From positions 1 through 21,262 of the forward strand of contig JAANSK020270492.1 of assembly GCA_011763485.2 (NCBI GenBank): DNA of 21,262 bases. The letters run 5' to 3'. Positions 9,314 to 19,164 of the stretch are shown one piece after another. The notes under the pieces were generated by a model that did no database searches, was not told the origin of the DNA, and saw only the letters and a program-made list of their open reading frames with translations. Positions within the stretch are counted from its first letter, which is position 1, and every line of letters begins with the position of its first letter. The stretch comes from Isoetes engelmannii (Eukaryota; Streptophyta; Lycopodiopsida; Isoetales; Isoetaceae). Both the position numbers and the translations under genes were made by a program.

Positions 9314-10508
9314 GCAATGTTGTATATTACATTGTGACATGGGATTCCAGAAAATTGTTTAAAGTCAAAAGATCTGGAGGTGCTTTTTCTCAAACTTTCG
9401 CATTTATAGCAGAAACCTTTGCTGGTGCCCTAATGCTATTGAGATCATCACACATGTTCTTATGTGATCTTCCTGCATACCCACCACACAGATGAGTTGG
9501 CAATGAAATGCATATTTGATGGGATTCCAGCAAACATTGTTAAAAACACAAGTTACATAAACTTGTAACAGTCGATATTCTCGTCTATAAGAGGGTAAAT
9601 TGATGAAAATAATGGGAGTATTCTCCTGCAGTGTTCAAAGCACGAAGAGTATAATGCCTTGGGACTGTAGTGATGTGACTAGTATCATGTTTGTCCATTC
9701 GATAGTATAGTAATATAAGATCTTGTCAAGCTTGCTCGGGAAGGTAATGGACCCAATTTGCAGGTGCAAAGACAGGTCTTTCAGTTTTGTAGCTCGCCTT
9801 CCTCTATTTCAGTGTAACAATAAAGCTATAGAATGGACATCCTCCTTGTATCCAAACTTCCACCTGATAATGACGTATTTTTTGGAATAGCAAATGCTAA
9901 GGACATTTGGGTAGAATAGTAAACGTGCTATGTTGTAGTGTGAGAGACGTGAATGGCATGGCCACATGAAGCTTACTAAATAAATAATGAATTCATATAC
10001 TACCTTTTTCAAGCCTTAGGGTGGAACTTAATAATGAATTCGTGTAATATCTTTGTTAAGCCTTAGGGTGGTGATGTCTCATCTTTAATAAAGAAACAAG
10101 ATGCTGATGCATCGGGGGATTGCCTTTTGTAAACATGTGATTCATGTATTTTCATAATATTTTTTTTCTCTACCAGAGAAATCCCTCTTTATAAGTTATC
10201 TTCCTGTATATCATGAATATCTGGTTTATTGCCATGAAAGACTCTAGTTGCAAGAGATGAATGTATACCAAAACATATGAATCTGAACAATGGTTAAGGG
10301 CAAAAGATACAACATTCCAATTGAAATACATATTAATTCTTTGTTCAACTTTAACACCATATTGGTGAAACCAAGTTGCAAGTCCTACTTCGTAGAGGCA
10401 GTCGAATGTGTTCAACGTAGGTATTACTTTAAACCAATTATACCTCTAAGAACCTTAATGGAGACTATAGCATATATGTATTTTTCTTTTATTCTTTTTT
10501 CTTCTTCC
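9314..10508 (+). other. 3' flank of the RH47-like gene; no other gene seen
   Basis: AT-rich non-coding DNA. AATAAA at 9819-9824 is a plausible polyadenylation signal for the helicase transcript (3' UTR about 500 nt), and a second AATAAA lies at 10087-10092. Similar text GGGATTCCAG.AAA...TTGTT occurs at about 9349 and 9519. No reading frame here looks like a protein. Confidence 0.4.
9983..10071. repeat. 47-bp tandem duplication
   Basis: AATAATGAATTC begins two units, at 9983 and 10030, and both end in AAGCCTTAGGGTGG (ending at 10024 and 10071). The inner parts have diverged. Confidence 0.8.
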
Positions 10509-10939
10509 TTTTTTTTTTTTTTTGACAATTATGTACAGAAGCCCCTCAATCATAGCAAGAGCAAACGTAAAGTAAGCTCGACAGCATGTGTTCTCCAGAT
10601 AAAGCTTCTATGTAGGTATTCTGGAGGATCATCTATCTTCTCCAGAGGGCAGGCATTAGAGGGAGGCAGTTCTTTTTCCACATGTAAAATCACCAACTTT
10701 GTCCTTAATGTATCACCACCATTTTCTTTTAAGTCCTCCCTCTGATTACCCAGTGGCACTTGAATGTCTGTACTTGATTGTACAATACAGGTCTGAATGT
10801 TTCGATTTAATTTCAGATATAACGAGTCCTGTGGGATAATGCACTTGACACCAAAATTTAACATGGCTTCCATAGGGCTCCCAGATTCTGGGTCTCTAAG
10901 TTGGCCTGACAATTCTGTAGATACTAAAGGTAATCTCAT
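10509..10939 (-). CDS. Uncharacterised minus-strand frame followed by an A15 run (candidate exon or processed-copy fragment)
   Basis: An open frame of up to 129 residues (10939 to the TGA at 10550-10552) with balanced, protein-like composition. Pieces include DPESGSPMEAMLNFGVKC, LYLKLNRNIQTC and DDPPEYLHRSFIWRT. I do not recognise the family. On the minus strand, 26 bases after the stop, a run of 15 A (10523-10509) follows, as in a reverse-transcribed mRNA. The right-hand (5') side is unclear. The ATG is near 10937, and an acceptor-like ACCTTTAG at about 10925-10932 could instead mark an exon start. The plus strand of the same stretch is also open for a while, but its composition is low-complexity. 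It may be a truncated processed copy, the last exon of an unknown gene, or chance. Confidence 0.3.
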
Positions 10940-11235
10940 CTTTCTTAGCTTCGTTATGTTTGCAAAATCACAGGCGTGCCACTTATTTTCTTAGATTCTT
11001 CTTAGCCCATTTCGGTAGATGTGGCTGCTTGGTATTGCCCTAGTGTTGAATTGCAAAATTCGTGGAATATTTTAGGGCAAGTCAATTTTTCTGCTTGTTA
11101 CTCACTCCATGTTTGTTGTTCGCAAACTCATCTGCGAGCCACAAGGTTGATGAATCACTTATTTTGTGCTGTAAATTCTAATCCTATTCCTTCCTTACAG
11201 TTCAGGTCAGTAGCCTGCAATGGGCAAATACTAGC
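10940..11235 (+). promoter_or_regulatory. Upstream region of the PPR gene
   Basis: Nearly 300 bases without a supported frame. It holds a good 3' splice-site look-alike, TTCCTTCCTTACAG ending near 11201, 35 bases before the PPR start. The PPR frame is open back through this site, so an upstream exon (5' UTR or extra N-terminus) is possible but not proven. Confidence 0.3.
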
Positions 11236-12765
11236 ATGGATTCTATCCTTGATAGTTTTACCATTTCCACCGCAAAGAAGTTGTGCAGGGAGGGGAGATT
11301 GATAGAAGCAATTAGGATATTAGACATAATTCCTATAGAAGATTCAAAAGTGTACCCTGAGATATATATTTATCTTTTAAAGACATGCACTAAGTTGAGA
11401 GCTTTGGACATAGGAAGGCATGTTGATGCTCATATTAAAAAGAGCTCATATAGACATAGTACTGTTCTATCCAACATCCTTATCAACATGTATGTCAAGT
11501 GTTGTAGTACTGTGGATGCTTGCAGGGTGTTCTACCAGATGCAGGAGAAGAACCTTTTTGCATGGACTTCAATGATTTCAATGTATTCAAGAATCCATGA
11601 AAATGCTAAGGATGCCATCAAATTATTTAAACAGATGCGCATGAACGGAATAAGACCAGATAAAGTAAGCTTGATTTGTGCCCTGAATGCATGTGCTAAT
11701 ATTGCTGCCTTGGGACAAGGAAAGTTTCTTCATGCACATTGCATAACAAGCATTGGCATGTCTGATATATTTGTGGAAAATGCCCTAGTTGATATGTATG
11801 GCAAATGTGGAAACATCGACAATGCATATGAAGTCTACAACAGAATGCTTGCCCACGATGTGGTTTCAGGCAATGCAATGATATTGGTCTGTATCCAAGA
11901 TGATAAGTCCATGCATAATGCCCGCGCATTGTTTGATTCAATGTCTGAAAGAAGTGTGGTCTCGTGGAATACCATGATTGCAGGATATGTTCAGAATGGG
12001 GACAGCAAAGAAGCACTCAAGTTGTTTGTTCAGATGCAAGAGGAAGGCACAGAACCAGACAAAGTTACTTTCCTCAGTGTTGTTCAGGCGTGTGCAACCT
12101 TAGCAGCTTTGGATTATGGAAAATTGATTCACAATCACATCTTTGGCATGGGCTTGGATTCAGATATTTACCTAGCAAATGCACTTGTCAATATGTATGC
12201 TAGGTGTGGCAGTATGGATTATGCGAGTCATGTATTCGAAAACTTGCCAAACAAGGATTTATTTGCCTGGACAGCAATGATCACAGGTTATTCCCTTCAG
12301 GGGAATGCAAATGATTGTTTGATTTTTTTTGTGGAAATGCATAAGAGAGGACTTAAACCTGACAAAATTACTTTCACCAATTTCCTTTCAGCATGCAGTC
12401 ATGCAGGCCTCTTGCATGAAGGTTATCACTATTTTAATGCCATGAGCAGACATTACTGTCTCATTCCTGTGGGGGAGGACTATGCCTGCATGGTTGATAT
12501 TCTTGGTCGTGCAGGCCATTTGGACCAAGCACACCATTTTATTATTTCTATGCCACTTAAACCTAGTGTTATGGTGTGGATGGCCTTGCTTAGCGCCTGT
12601 GAAGTTCATGGTGCTGTCCATCTGGCAGAGAAAGTCGCGCAGCATATCCTACAATTGGATCCTCAAAATCTTGCAGCTCTTGTGCTCCTTTCAAATACAT
12701 ATGCTGCAGCTGGCATGTGGAGGGATAAAGCAGAAGTAAGGAAAAGAATGGAAGGGATTAGATGA
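11236..12765 (+). CDS. Pentatricopeptide repeat protein, PLS class, truncated E region
   Basis: 509 residues, one uninterrupted exon. Seen: repeated L, S and P motifs with S-type cores (NILINMYVKC 80-89, NALVDMYGKCG 182-192, NALVNMYARCG 315-325) and P-type cores (LFAWTSMISMYS 107-118, VVSWNTMIAGYVQNG 241-255, LFAWTAMITGYSLQG 342-356), many closing in RPDKV, EPDKV or KPDKI. The last L2/S2 pair runs about 377-443 (YACMVDILGRAGHLDQA), followed by an E-type block from 445 (VWMALLSACEVHGAVHLAEKVA, then DPQNLAALVLLSNTYAAAGMWRD). The protein stops at KRMEGIR, where the GVKKxPGCSWIE part of the E region would normally follow, and there is no DYW domain. PLS proteins bind single-stranded organelle RNA one base per repeat, mostly for C-to-U editing, and E-type members need a partner DYW deaminase. 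No clear transit peptide is visible in MDSILDSFTI, so the true start may lie upstream. The repeat near 210-240 is atypical and shortened. Confidence 0.92.
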   Translation: MDSILDSFTISTAKKLCREGRLIEAIRILDIIPIEDSKVYPEIYIYLLKTCTKLRALDIGRHVDAHIKKSSYRHSTVLSNILINMYVKCCSTVDACRVFYQMQEKNLFAWTSMISMYSRIHENAKDAIKLFKQMRMNGIRPDKVSLICALNACANIAALGQGKFLHAHCITSIGMSDIFVENALVDMYGKCGNIDNAYEVYNRMLAHDVVSGNAMILVCIQDDKSMHNARALFDSMSERSVVSWNTMIAGYVQNGDSKEALKLFVQMQEEGTEPDKVTFLSVVQACATLAALDYGKLIHNHIFGMGLDSDIYLANALVNMYARCGSMDYASHVFENLPNKDLFAWTAMITGYSLQGNANDCLIFFVEMHKRGLKPDKITFTNFLSACSHAGLLHEGYHYFNAMSRHYCLIPVGEDYACMVDILGRAGHLDQAHHFIISMPLKPSVMVWMALLSACEVHGAVHLAEKVAQHILQLDPQNLAALVLLSNTYAAAGMWRDKAEVRKRMEGIR

Positions 12766-12860
12766 GAAACAATGTTGTGAATACAAGACTGCCTGCATTG
12801 GAGCATATGAGAAAATTATGATGAGCCAAGTGAAAAGGATGCACATATTGGAGATTATTT

Positions 12861-12941
12861 ACGTGTGTATTTCCTAGTGAAGCCTCACTCCATGGAAAAT
12901 TATATACGCCTGTATTTCATAGAGAAGTCTCACTCCATGGA
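12861..12941. repeat. 45-bp tandem duplication in the PPR 3' flank
   Basis: Units starting at 12861 and 12906 share ACG..TGTATTTC.TAG.GAAG.CTCACTCCATGGA; about 31 of 36 bases agree. Confidence 0.8.
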
Positions 12942-14544
12942 TTTTGCCATCATTCTGCTGTTCTTGATTCATATTGTCTCTATGACCTGGGAATCTTGGC
13001 ATATTCCCACCCCGCTATATAATACCGCCAAACAAAAGGATTTTTTTCTTCTTGGCAACCCAAAAAGCATTTCCACTATTAAATCCAGCTTTAAGGAGTA
13101 GTAAGAGTGCTGCATCCACATTGCCTTATATGGTTGCGCAACTCCACCCTACCAAATCAATAAATTCCACCTTACATCCAATGAAAGAGGAAGGAGGAGG
13201 ACGAGCTATCTTTTTCAAGAGGGAAACTAAACAAACACTAGCTGCTAAAAGAGCCATGAAAAATAAGGAATAGAAGAGTAATCTAGGGCTTATGAATAGT
13301 CACATGAGGTGGTAACAATAAAATGATTTCAGTTCAATGTTCAAATGTCCAAAAGATCACTAGAATGATATTAACTATTATAAATCAAAGGTTTTAATAC
13401 AAATTATCCCTTTTGCAATAGAAATACTGTATGAGATATATGTGTAGAGAAATTGGTGGAATGTATAATGAGGGGTTTATTTTTTATGAACAATAGTAGG
13501 GGCTTTTGCTGACCCTAGGAAGGCATATGCCATATTCCAAATACATATAGGTGAATCCTTTGCGAGCAAATGTGAGTTGGTATTCAACTCCAACTATGGC
13601 AATTTGAAAAGGGGAATGGTATGTTCTATTATGTATAAGCGTTTGCATAAGCTAGTTTGAGTTAACATTTATTCGGCAAGAGAAAATTTGACATTTTGTC
13701 CTTGCCATAAACGAAGAGAATCAAGTTCTTAGTGCAGGTGATGCCAGAGCAATTCTTACCCAAAGAAAATCTACAAGTATTACCAAGAAAATGAGGTAAG
13801 AGTTTGACACTTAATGACCAAGTCATAAGCTATAATGGTGAAAAAACAAAAGAAAGGAAGAAAGAAAGAGTTTATTAATGCCCATGGGAACCCCATAGGG
13901 TCTATGAGATACCAATGAGTCTGTAATGCACCCATTTATAGGGCCTGAAAAAACCTTGTGATGCGTTGTACATGCCGATTGTTCCTTTTCGGGGTTGTCC
14001 TTAACATTTTTGACCATTTTCTGATTTCCCCTCGTGGATGGTGTCGCTAAGTCAACACTGTTTGCTTTATTCTGAATGCGCTTCTTTTTGTTTTCATTTC
14101 TTGCGTGCCAGCTCTTAGCTCGGTGGAGAGTTCAAATTTGTTTGAACTCATAGTGGGTTGCGAGTTATTCATCGTTTCTGTTGTCCTTTGGGTTGTGGCC
14201 ATCTCCTCTTACGGATCGATGTGGACTTAGCCTGATATCACTTGTTGTTCATAATAGTGGTGCTTTCAGTGGGAGTTTGTTGTTTAGTTTACAGCGGTAA
14301 GACGATGTATCGAGTTGATAGCAGCTAGGTCAATCGTTACATGGAAATGAGTTTGGAATCCATGGATGGAGTCGCTTTTGAACATAACATAGTTGTGTAA
14401 AATAGTAGCGACTAACATTGATCAGGATTGGGTTCTGTAAGAGTAATATGTAGATAGATTGGAATCGTGGGGATCCAGCCCTAGCCCTAGGATGTGCCTT
14501 GTGCCCCAGGAGATATGAGCTGGGCTAATAGACAGTGTAAGAGA

Positions 14545-14680
14545 GCTGTGTGGTACTTGTGCAGTTGAAAGAGAGACTCGTGTGATCAATGAGTTGTGTG
14601 GCCAGAAACCTGTGTGGTCAAAAAATAAGCTTGCATGGTCGAGAGACCTATGTGGCCAAATGATCTGTGTAGTCACTCCT
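14545..14680. repeat. Degenerate tandem repeat of about 18 bp
   Basis: Variants of CTGTGTGGTCAAA recur at about 14545, 14577, 14593, 14610, 14630, 14648 and 14665 (for example TTGTGTGGCCAGAAA, CTATGTGGCCAAATG, CTGTGTAGTCACT). Spacing is 16-20 bases apart from the first, more distant, copy. Confidence 0.6.
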
Positions 14681-14922
14681 AGAAGAGCTTTAACGCCTCC
14701 AGAGGGATTATGCATAGACAATTCTTGGATCATATGTTGATCCAAACCTTGGGAGAGCTGTGCTCTCAGGAGGAGTGAACCATTAGCTAGACTAATGTAG
14801 GCACCAGCTCAGCTAGTGCAGTGTACACTTAGAGGTGTTAGGATGGGATAATGTTCTAATACGTCGTATGTGTTGGAAGTCATGACCCCAATCCAATCAT
14901 ATGCTGACCTTCATAGGTCCTC

Positions 14923-16488
14923 TGTGACGCTCCCTGGCCCTCTATGATGCTCCCATCATATAGATACGAGAAATCCCCTTCCCAGGAACACTATCACATG
15001 AAAAGGCTCTTCGTCTAACTTGGACTACTTGTGATGACCTAAATGTCCAAGTGAAGGACAGAGAGGTGTCATTGGCCCCATTCCTCCATTGGGATATCCT
15101 ATACGGCAGAAGCGTGCATACATGTTAGCACAAACCACAATACATATAAATAATATGCCACCTCAAAGGGTGGCCCATCCATCATCAATAAGAACATCAA
15201 CATACATCGTATAGCATTCATAATGCATCATTCATAAAGGTCCTACCCTAGGCCCAGACTCATGGGGGTTGATTGATGGTTAGGGCCTCAAGATAGTGAT
15301 AGACAGAATCATGACAATGGCGTTGGCTGGCATAGAACATTGGCTAGGGTAGTCCACTCCATCCGCCCTTCCTGTGCATACTTTGCAGATAGACTGAGAC
15401 GTGATATGGTGTGATTATAGCCTTCCGGAGACGTAATCTCAGGGAGTCACCCTATGGGACTACTACAGATTGCATCTCCCTGGTCCGATGAGGCAGGAAT
15501 GGGACGAATCCCTTCCAGGATATAATAGTTCCATGGGTGTGCTAGAGGATGACTCGGGACATCGCGGCACTCCATCCTTACCCGGGTTAACCCCTAAAAA
15601 GCATAGGTTAGGATGACACCCGCTCCTATCGAGTCCCCAGGACGATTATCAATCGACACCTGCGACTTAAGGGGTGTCAAACCCATACCCAGCACACATG
15701 CAGTGAATGTGTATAAGCCTAGCACACTGTAGAGGCTCTGTAGCCGCGCTCAGCAAGGCCCCGCCCCCACTTCACCATAATGCCCATTTTCTGGTGCTAA
15801 ATCACAACATAACACCTATAGCCCGGTGGGCTCTATGCACAGACCGCATTTATTGGAATTTATGGGGTTCTAGCTAGAATCATCTATAATCCTAATAGCC
15901 TTTTAGGTCTCTACCCTCCCTTATCCCACAAGCACAAGAGGTGCAGCAAAGAACTACCGTAATCCATTCATAACCTCAAATGAGCAACAATTTAAGATCT
16001 AATCAATCATCTAAGCAACCAAGGGTCAATTTTTGCTAGAAATTCAAGCTATTTAGCCTATTAATTGATATCCTCACTAGAACCATTAGCTGGAAGGGTC
16101 TCCATCTTCTTGGTGAATATGGCTGCTCCTCTTCCTCCAATCTCCCCAAAATCAATTTGGGGCAAATTGGGATGAAGCCCCAATTTGATTAGGTCTTTAT
16201 TTGGTACAAGTATCCCTTCCCAATCGATTTGGGCCAAGTGAGCTAAATTAGTTATTATTAACTAATTTAGTATTTTAATTTTTTTTAATGTTAATTAAAT
16301 TAGGTTAAGATAAAATGGAATTAGGGTTTAGGGTTAGGTTTCCACCTTAATTATTAGTGAATTAACATAGTTAATGTAACTTAAGTTAATGTAATGTACC
16401 CCATAGGGTATGGTGATGTCTCGTGGCTTGTCGTGTATTATACATTACTTTTATTTATACAAGGCGTATAATGGACGGGAACGTCACA
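14923..16488 (-). mobile_element. Probable Ty3/gypsy 3' LTR (about 1.57 kb)
   Basis: On the minus strand the text runs CTGAGGACGACATC, then TTTAAGTTGGGGAGAG, then TGTGACGTTCCC. This is the classic 3' end of plant Ty3/gypsy elements: an acidic ED-rich pol tail, a purine tract, then an LTR starting TGTGACG. The LTR would start at 16488 and run left. At 14923-14934 the plus strand reads TGTGACGCTCCC, an inverted match with one difference, giving TG...CA ends and a 1566-bp length normal for such LTRs. A TATAAATA box lies on the minus strand near 16456-16463. Inside are a perfect 12-bp hairpin (16243-16270) and a short telomere-like stretch (16321-16338). The partner LTR is not seen, so the element is partial. 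The right edge is firmer than the left. Confidence 0.55.
16243..16270. repeat. Perfect 12-bp inverted repeat (hairpin)
   Basis: CTAAATTAGTTA, loop TTAT, then TAACTAATTTAG. It lies inside the proposed gypsy LTR. Confidence 0.85.
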
Positions 16489-19160
16489 CTCTCCCCAACT
16501 TAAAATGATGTCGTCCTCAGCATGAAGACTTTTCCACAGAGCCACGGGTTCTCAACGGTAACACATTGCATGTTATAATGAAAAAGCTCCCCTCCTTAAA
16601 GAAGGAAACATAGAACTGAAGGTGACGCGACAGATTGGGAATCCAAGGAACTTGAAAGGATTTAGCAAAATGGTTAACAAATTGCTAAGCGGCCGTAGAA
16701 AGTCCGATGCATAGTTCATATGAAATGTGACATAATGATGCATGGGAAGTTCAAAACATATTCGAATAAGTCCAATATGAATTGGGGATATGATTCCATG
16801 CAATTAGGGAATGAATTAAATCCCAAACAATGAGAAGAACTCAATAGTGAGATTATTAGTCGCACGAAAATTATCATCTTCAAAGTGATCAAATTTGAAA
16901 TGACTTGTAATGCAATTCATAACTCTTATTGATAAGCATAGCGTGAGATGTTGAACAAACCCAATGGACCAAATGACGGTAAAGGTGGCCGACGTGGGTT
17001 GTCATAGAAGTAACTGATGGGATGAGCATGACAGGTAATGTAGCTTCATCTATAACAGTAATAGCAGTTATACACAAGCGCATAGGAAGGTATATACATG
17101 AACAAAATAGGTGGGTGCCAGTATGTATGCTATAACATAACATACCCATGGTACGATTAACTTGATATACGTTTCTAGAGGGTTAGGGCTGAGTGGAATA
17201 TTTAATATCATGGATAAAGTTTGAGAGAACAAGTGGAATATATTCTTAATTCAGGTCCATACCCGAGACAGTTGTTGTCAATATAGAAGTCGCTCGATGC
17301 ATGAAGAAGCACAATTCATACACGGATGGGCAATTGATAACATACATGATGTAAGCTATAATGGTTACCATATATCGCACCATGTGTTTGAGAACAAGTG
17401 GATGATGATTACATATCATGGAACATGTTAGGAAGTTAACGTACTACAATGCAAATTGAATTATAAATATCCATCATATGAAAAGGGATCTCACTTTAGA
17501 AGCGTAGATCTCTAGCAATGGTGGTTAAATTAAAGAATGTTGATCCTACATTTTATGTCTATAACGTCATGATATGATACGGGACCTAGGAAGTAGTGAC
17601 CCTGAATACACTTAGCAGTGTTGGCAAATATATGTCCAAAACACGTGTGGTAACCAAAAATGAATGGTTTGCGTCTCATATCCTATTTGGGGCAAGAAAT
17701 ACCCAAGCAGAAGACATAGCAATATGTCTTTGGTAATGGAAGAGGACAATTGCTAGTATATGGAGCAACTGTTTAAGAAGAACGAGGATTAAACAATGTT
17801 TGACCTTAGTGGAGCGACGCTATTGTTGAAAGGGAATTCTGAACAATAACACCTGAGGATCGCCAAAATAAGCAATTACATTCTCTATTAGGGCTAGAGG
17901 GACTAAGAACCTCGAAGAGATTTTGAATCTTAGGTAAATTTTATTTTTCCTTGGAGTACAGAATTCGGTTATGGATGGTGACTTGTTTGAAATAAGCACC
18001 AGAACGGGACGGTGGTTCATGTCCATAATTGATAGTAACAACTAACATTGGTAGAAGATACTAAGTGATCTCCATTCGTTCACATAGACTGCATGATATA
18101 ACGAAGAAATTTGAAGGTTTATTAAGCACAACATGTTACATATACAAAGTTGACCTAAAATAATTAGCGGTTCCGCTCAAGCGTCATGAGGTATCCCTGG
18201 TCACAAGAGTGAAGCTATGAGTGTGTTGTTCCAAAGATTTCGACACGGCGTATGAAATGATGAAGTCTAAAGAAAAGAACGATAATAGAAGTTCGATTTA
18301 TAGTGCGAGTTCATAATCTATGCGTTAAGCACACTTTTATTAGGACTTTGGGTTTGTGCCACTCCTTCTAGAAGTGCTTACACAGTGTGGGCACTTCGAA
18401 TTATGGTTTGTGTATGTGGACTAGTCTTAGATTTAGAGAAGTGTGGAGTTAAAAACACCATATGTCCATAGCGCAAGATTGGCTTGTGACTGTTTGGTTG
18501 AGGTAACAAGAATTGAAGATTCTTGTGGATAACATCGTCCACTAGATTATGACAGGAGAAAGGAGTAGAATTAAACTTCATAGCAAGATTATGCATGGCG
18601 AAACAAATGTATTATACTTGTGGGTCTTTGGGATTCTATGATATAGGCTGGAAGTATGAACATAGCTATGTTGCTATGTCAAGCAAGGACATATGGTTTT
18701 AGACTTTTTAGTGGCTTAGACATGTTGGTAGTGTCATAAAAGCGTTATTATAGACAATGTTATAGGCTCAAAGATAGCAATAACAAAGACCAAATCGATA
18801 GATCAATTTGCAAATCTAAAAAAACACACAACATCTAGAAACAAAAGTGTGAGAAAGTTTGGTATATAATCCAGATACCTTTATAACTTAATTACACAAT
18901 CAACGTACATATAGCAGTTACTGAATGCCAATTGCATTCACTCATTCTATTATCCAACGATACTCAACACATCTTTGTTTCACATAGTTAGTCTACAAAC
19001 CCAACACAAACCTGGCTTAGTTTAGATACACTCAGAACTTGATTCCACATCTTTATATATGATAGAAATACAGAAACTGAAAGGATTCATATAGACAGGC
19101 ATGGATTCACAAAAACTGAAAGGATTTGTACAGACAGAAGACAGATATCTAGACATGGAT
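16489..19160. other. AT-rich region, possibly decayed gypsy interior; no gene seen
   Basis: About 2.7 kb with stops in all frames and no protein I recognise. The first ~60 bases (right of 16489) fit a gypsy pol 3' tail on the minus strand. I looked for reverse transcriptase, RNase H and integrase signatures further right and found none. Near the right end, two related blocks (AAACTGAAAGGATT ... CATGGATTCAC) start at 19074 and 19113. Confidence 0.4.
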
Positions 19161-19164
19161 TCAC
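19074..19164. repeat. Imperfect direct duplication at the 3' end of the small gene
   Basis: AAACTGAAAGGATT ... CATGGATTCAC occurs at 19074-19110 and at 19113-19164. The second copy carries about 15 extra internal bases and reaches the stop codon of the small minus-strand gene. Confidence 0.7.

Larger units (their letters stand above)
12766..14922. other. PPR 3' flank and intergenic DNA; no gene seen
   Basis: No reading frame here looks like a protein. A possible polyadenylation signal AATAAA lies at 13317-13322. A GAAA-rich microsatellite lies at about 13845-13870 and a 9-bp perfect hairpin (GAGTTCAAA, loop TTTG, TTTGAACTC) at 14128-14149. GTGGTGCTTTCAGTGGGAG at about 14260-14280 resembles primer-binding-site text of some plant LTR elements, but no element can be delimited around it. 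Confidence 0.4.

Noticed and set aside
10290-10745. 151-residue plus-strand open frame
   Set aside because: Dominated by Phe/Ser runs from a T-rich tract; the minus-strand reading is more protein-like.
11696-12739. Other-frame and minus-strand open frames within the PPR gene
   Set aside because: Shadows of the PPR coding sequence.
14109-14149. 9-bp hairpin followed on the minus strand by CTAAG, as a possible Helitron 3' end
   Set aside because: The hairpin is AT-rich, the terminal base is not T after CTRR, and no Helitron coding sequence lies at the right distance.
14422-14745. 107-residue minus-strand open frame with repeated DH/PH residues
   Set aside because: It is a translation of the 18-bp degenerate tandem repeat.
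16573-18596. Minus-strand open frames of 72-86 residues
   Set aside because: No motif, no continuity, AT-rich background; they do not match gypsy reverse transcriptase, RNase H or integrase.
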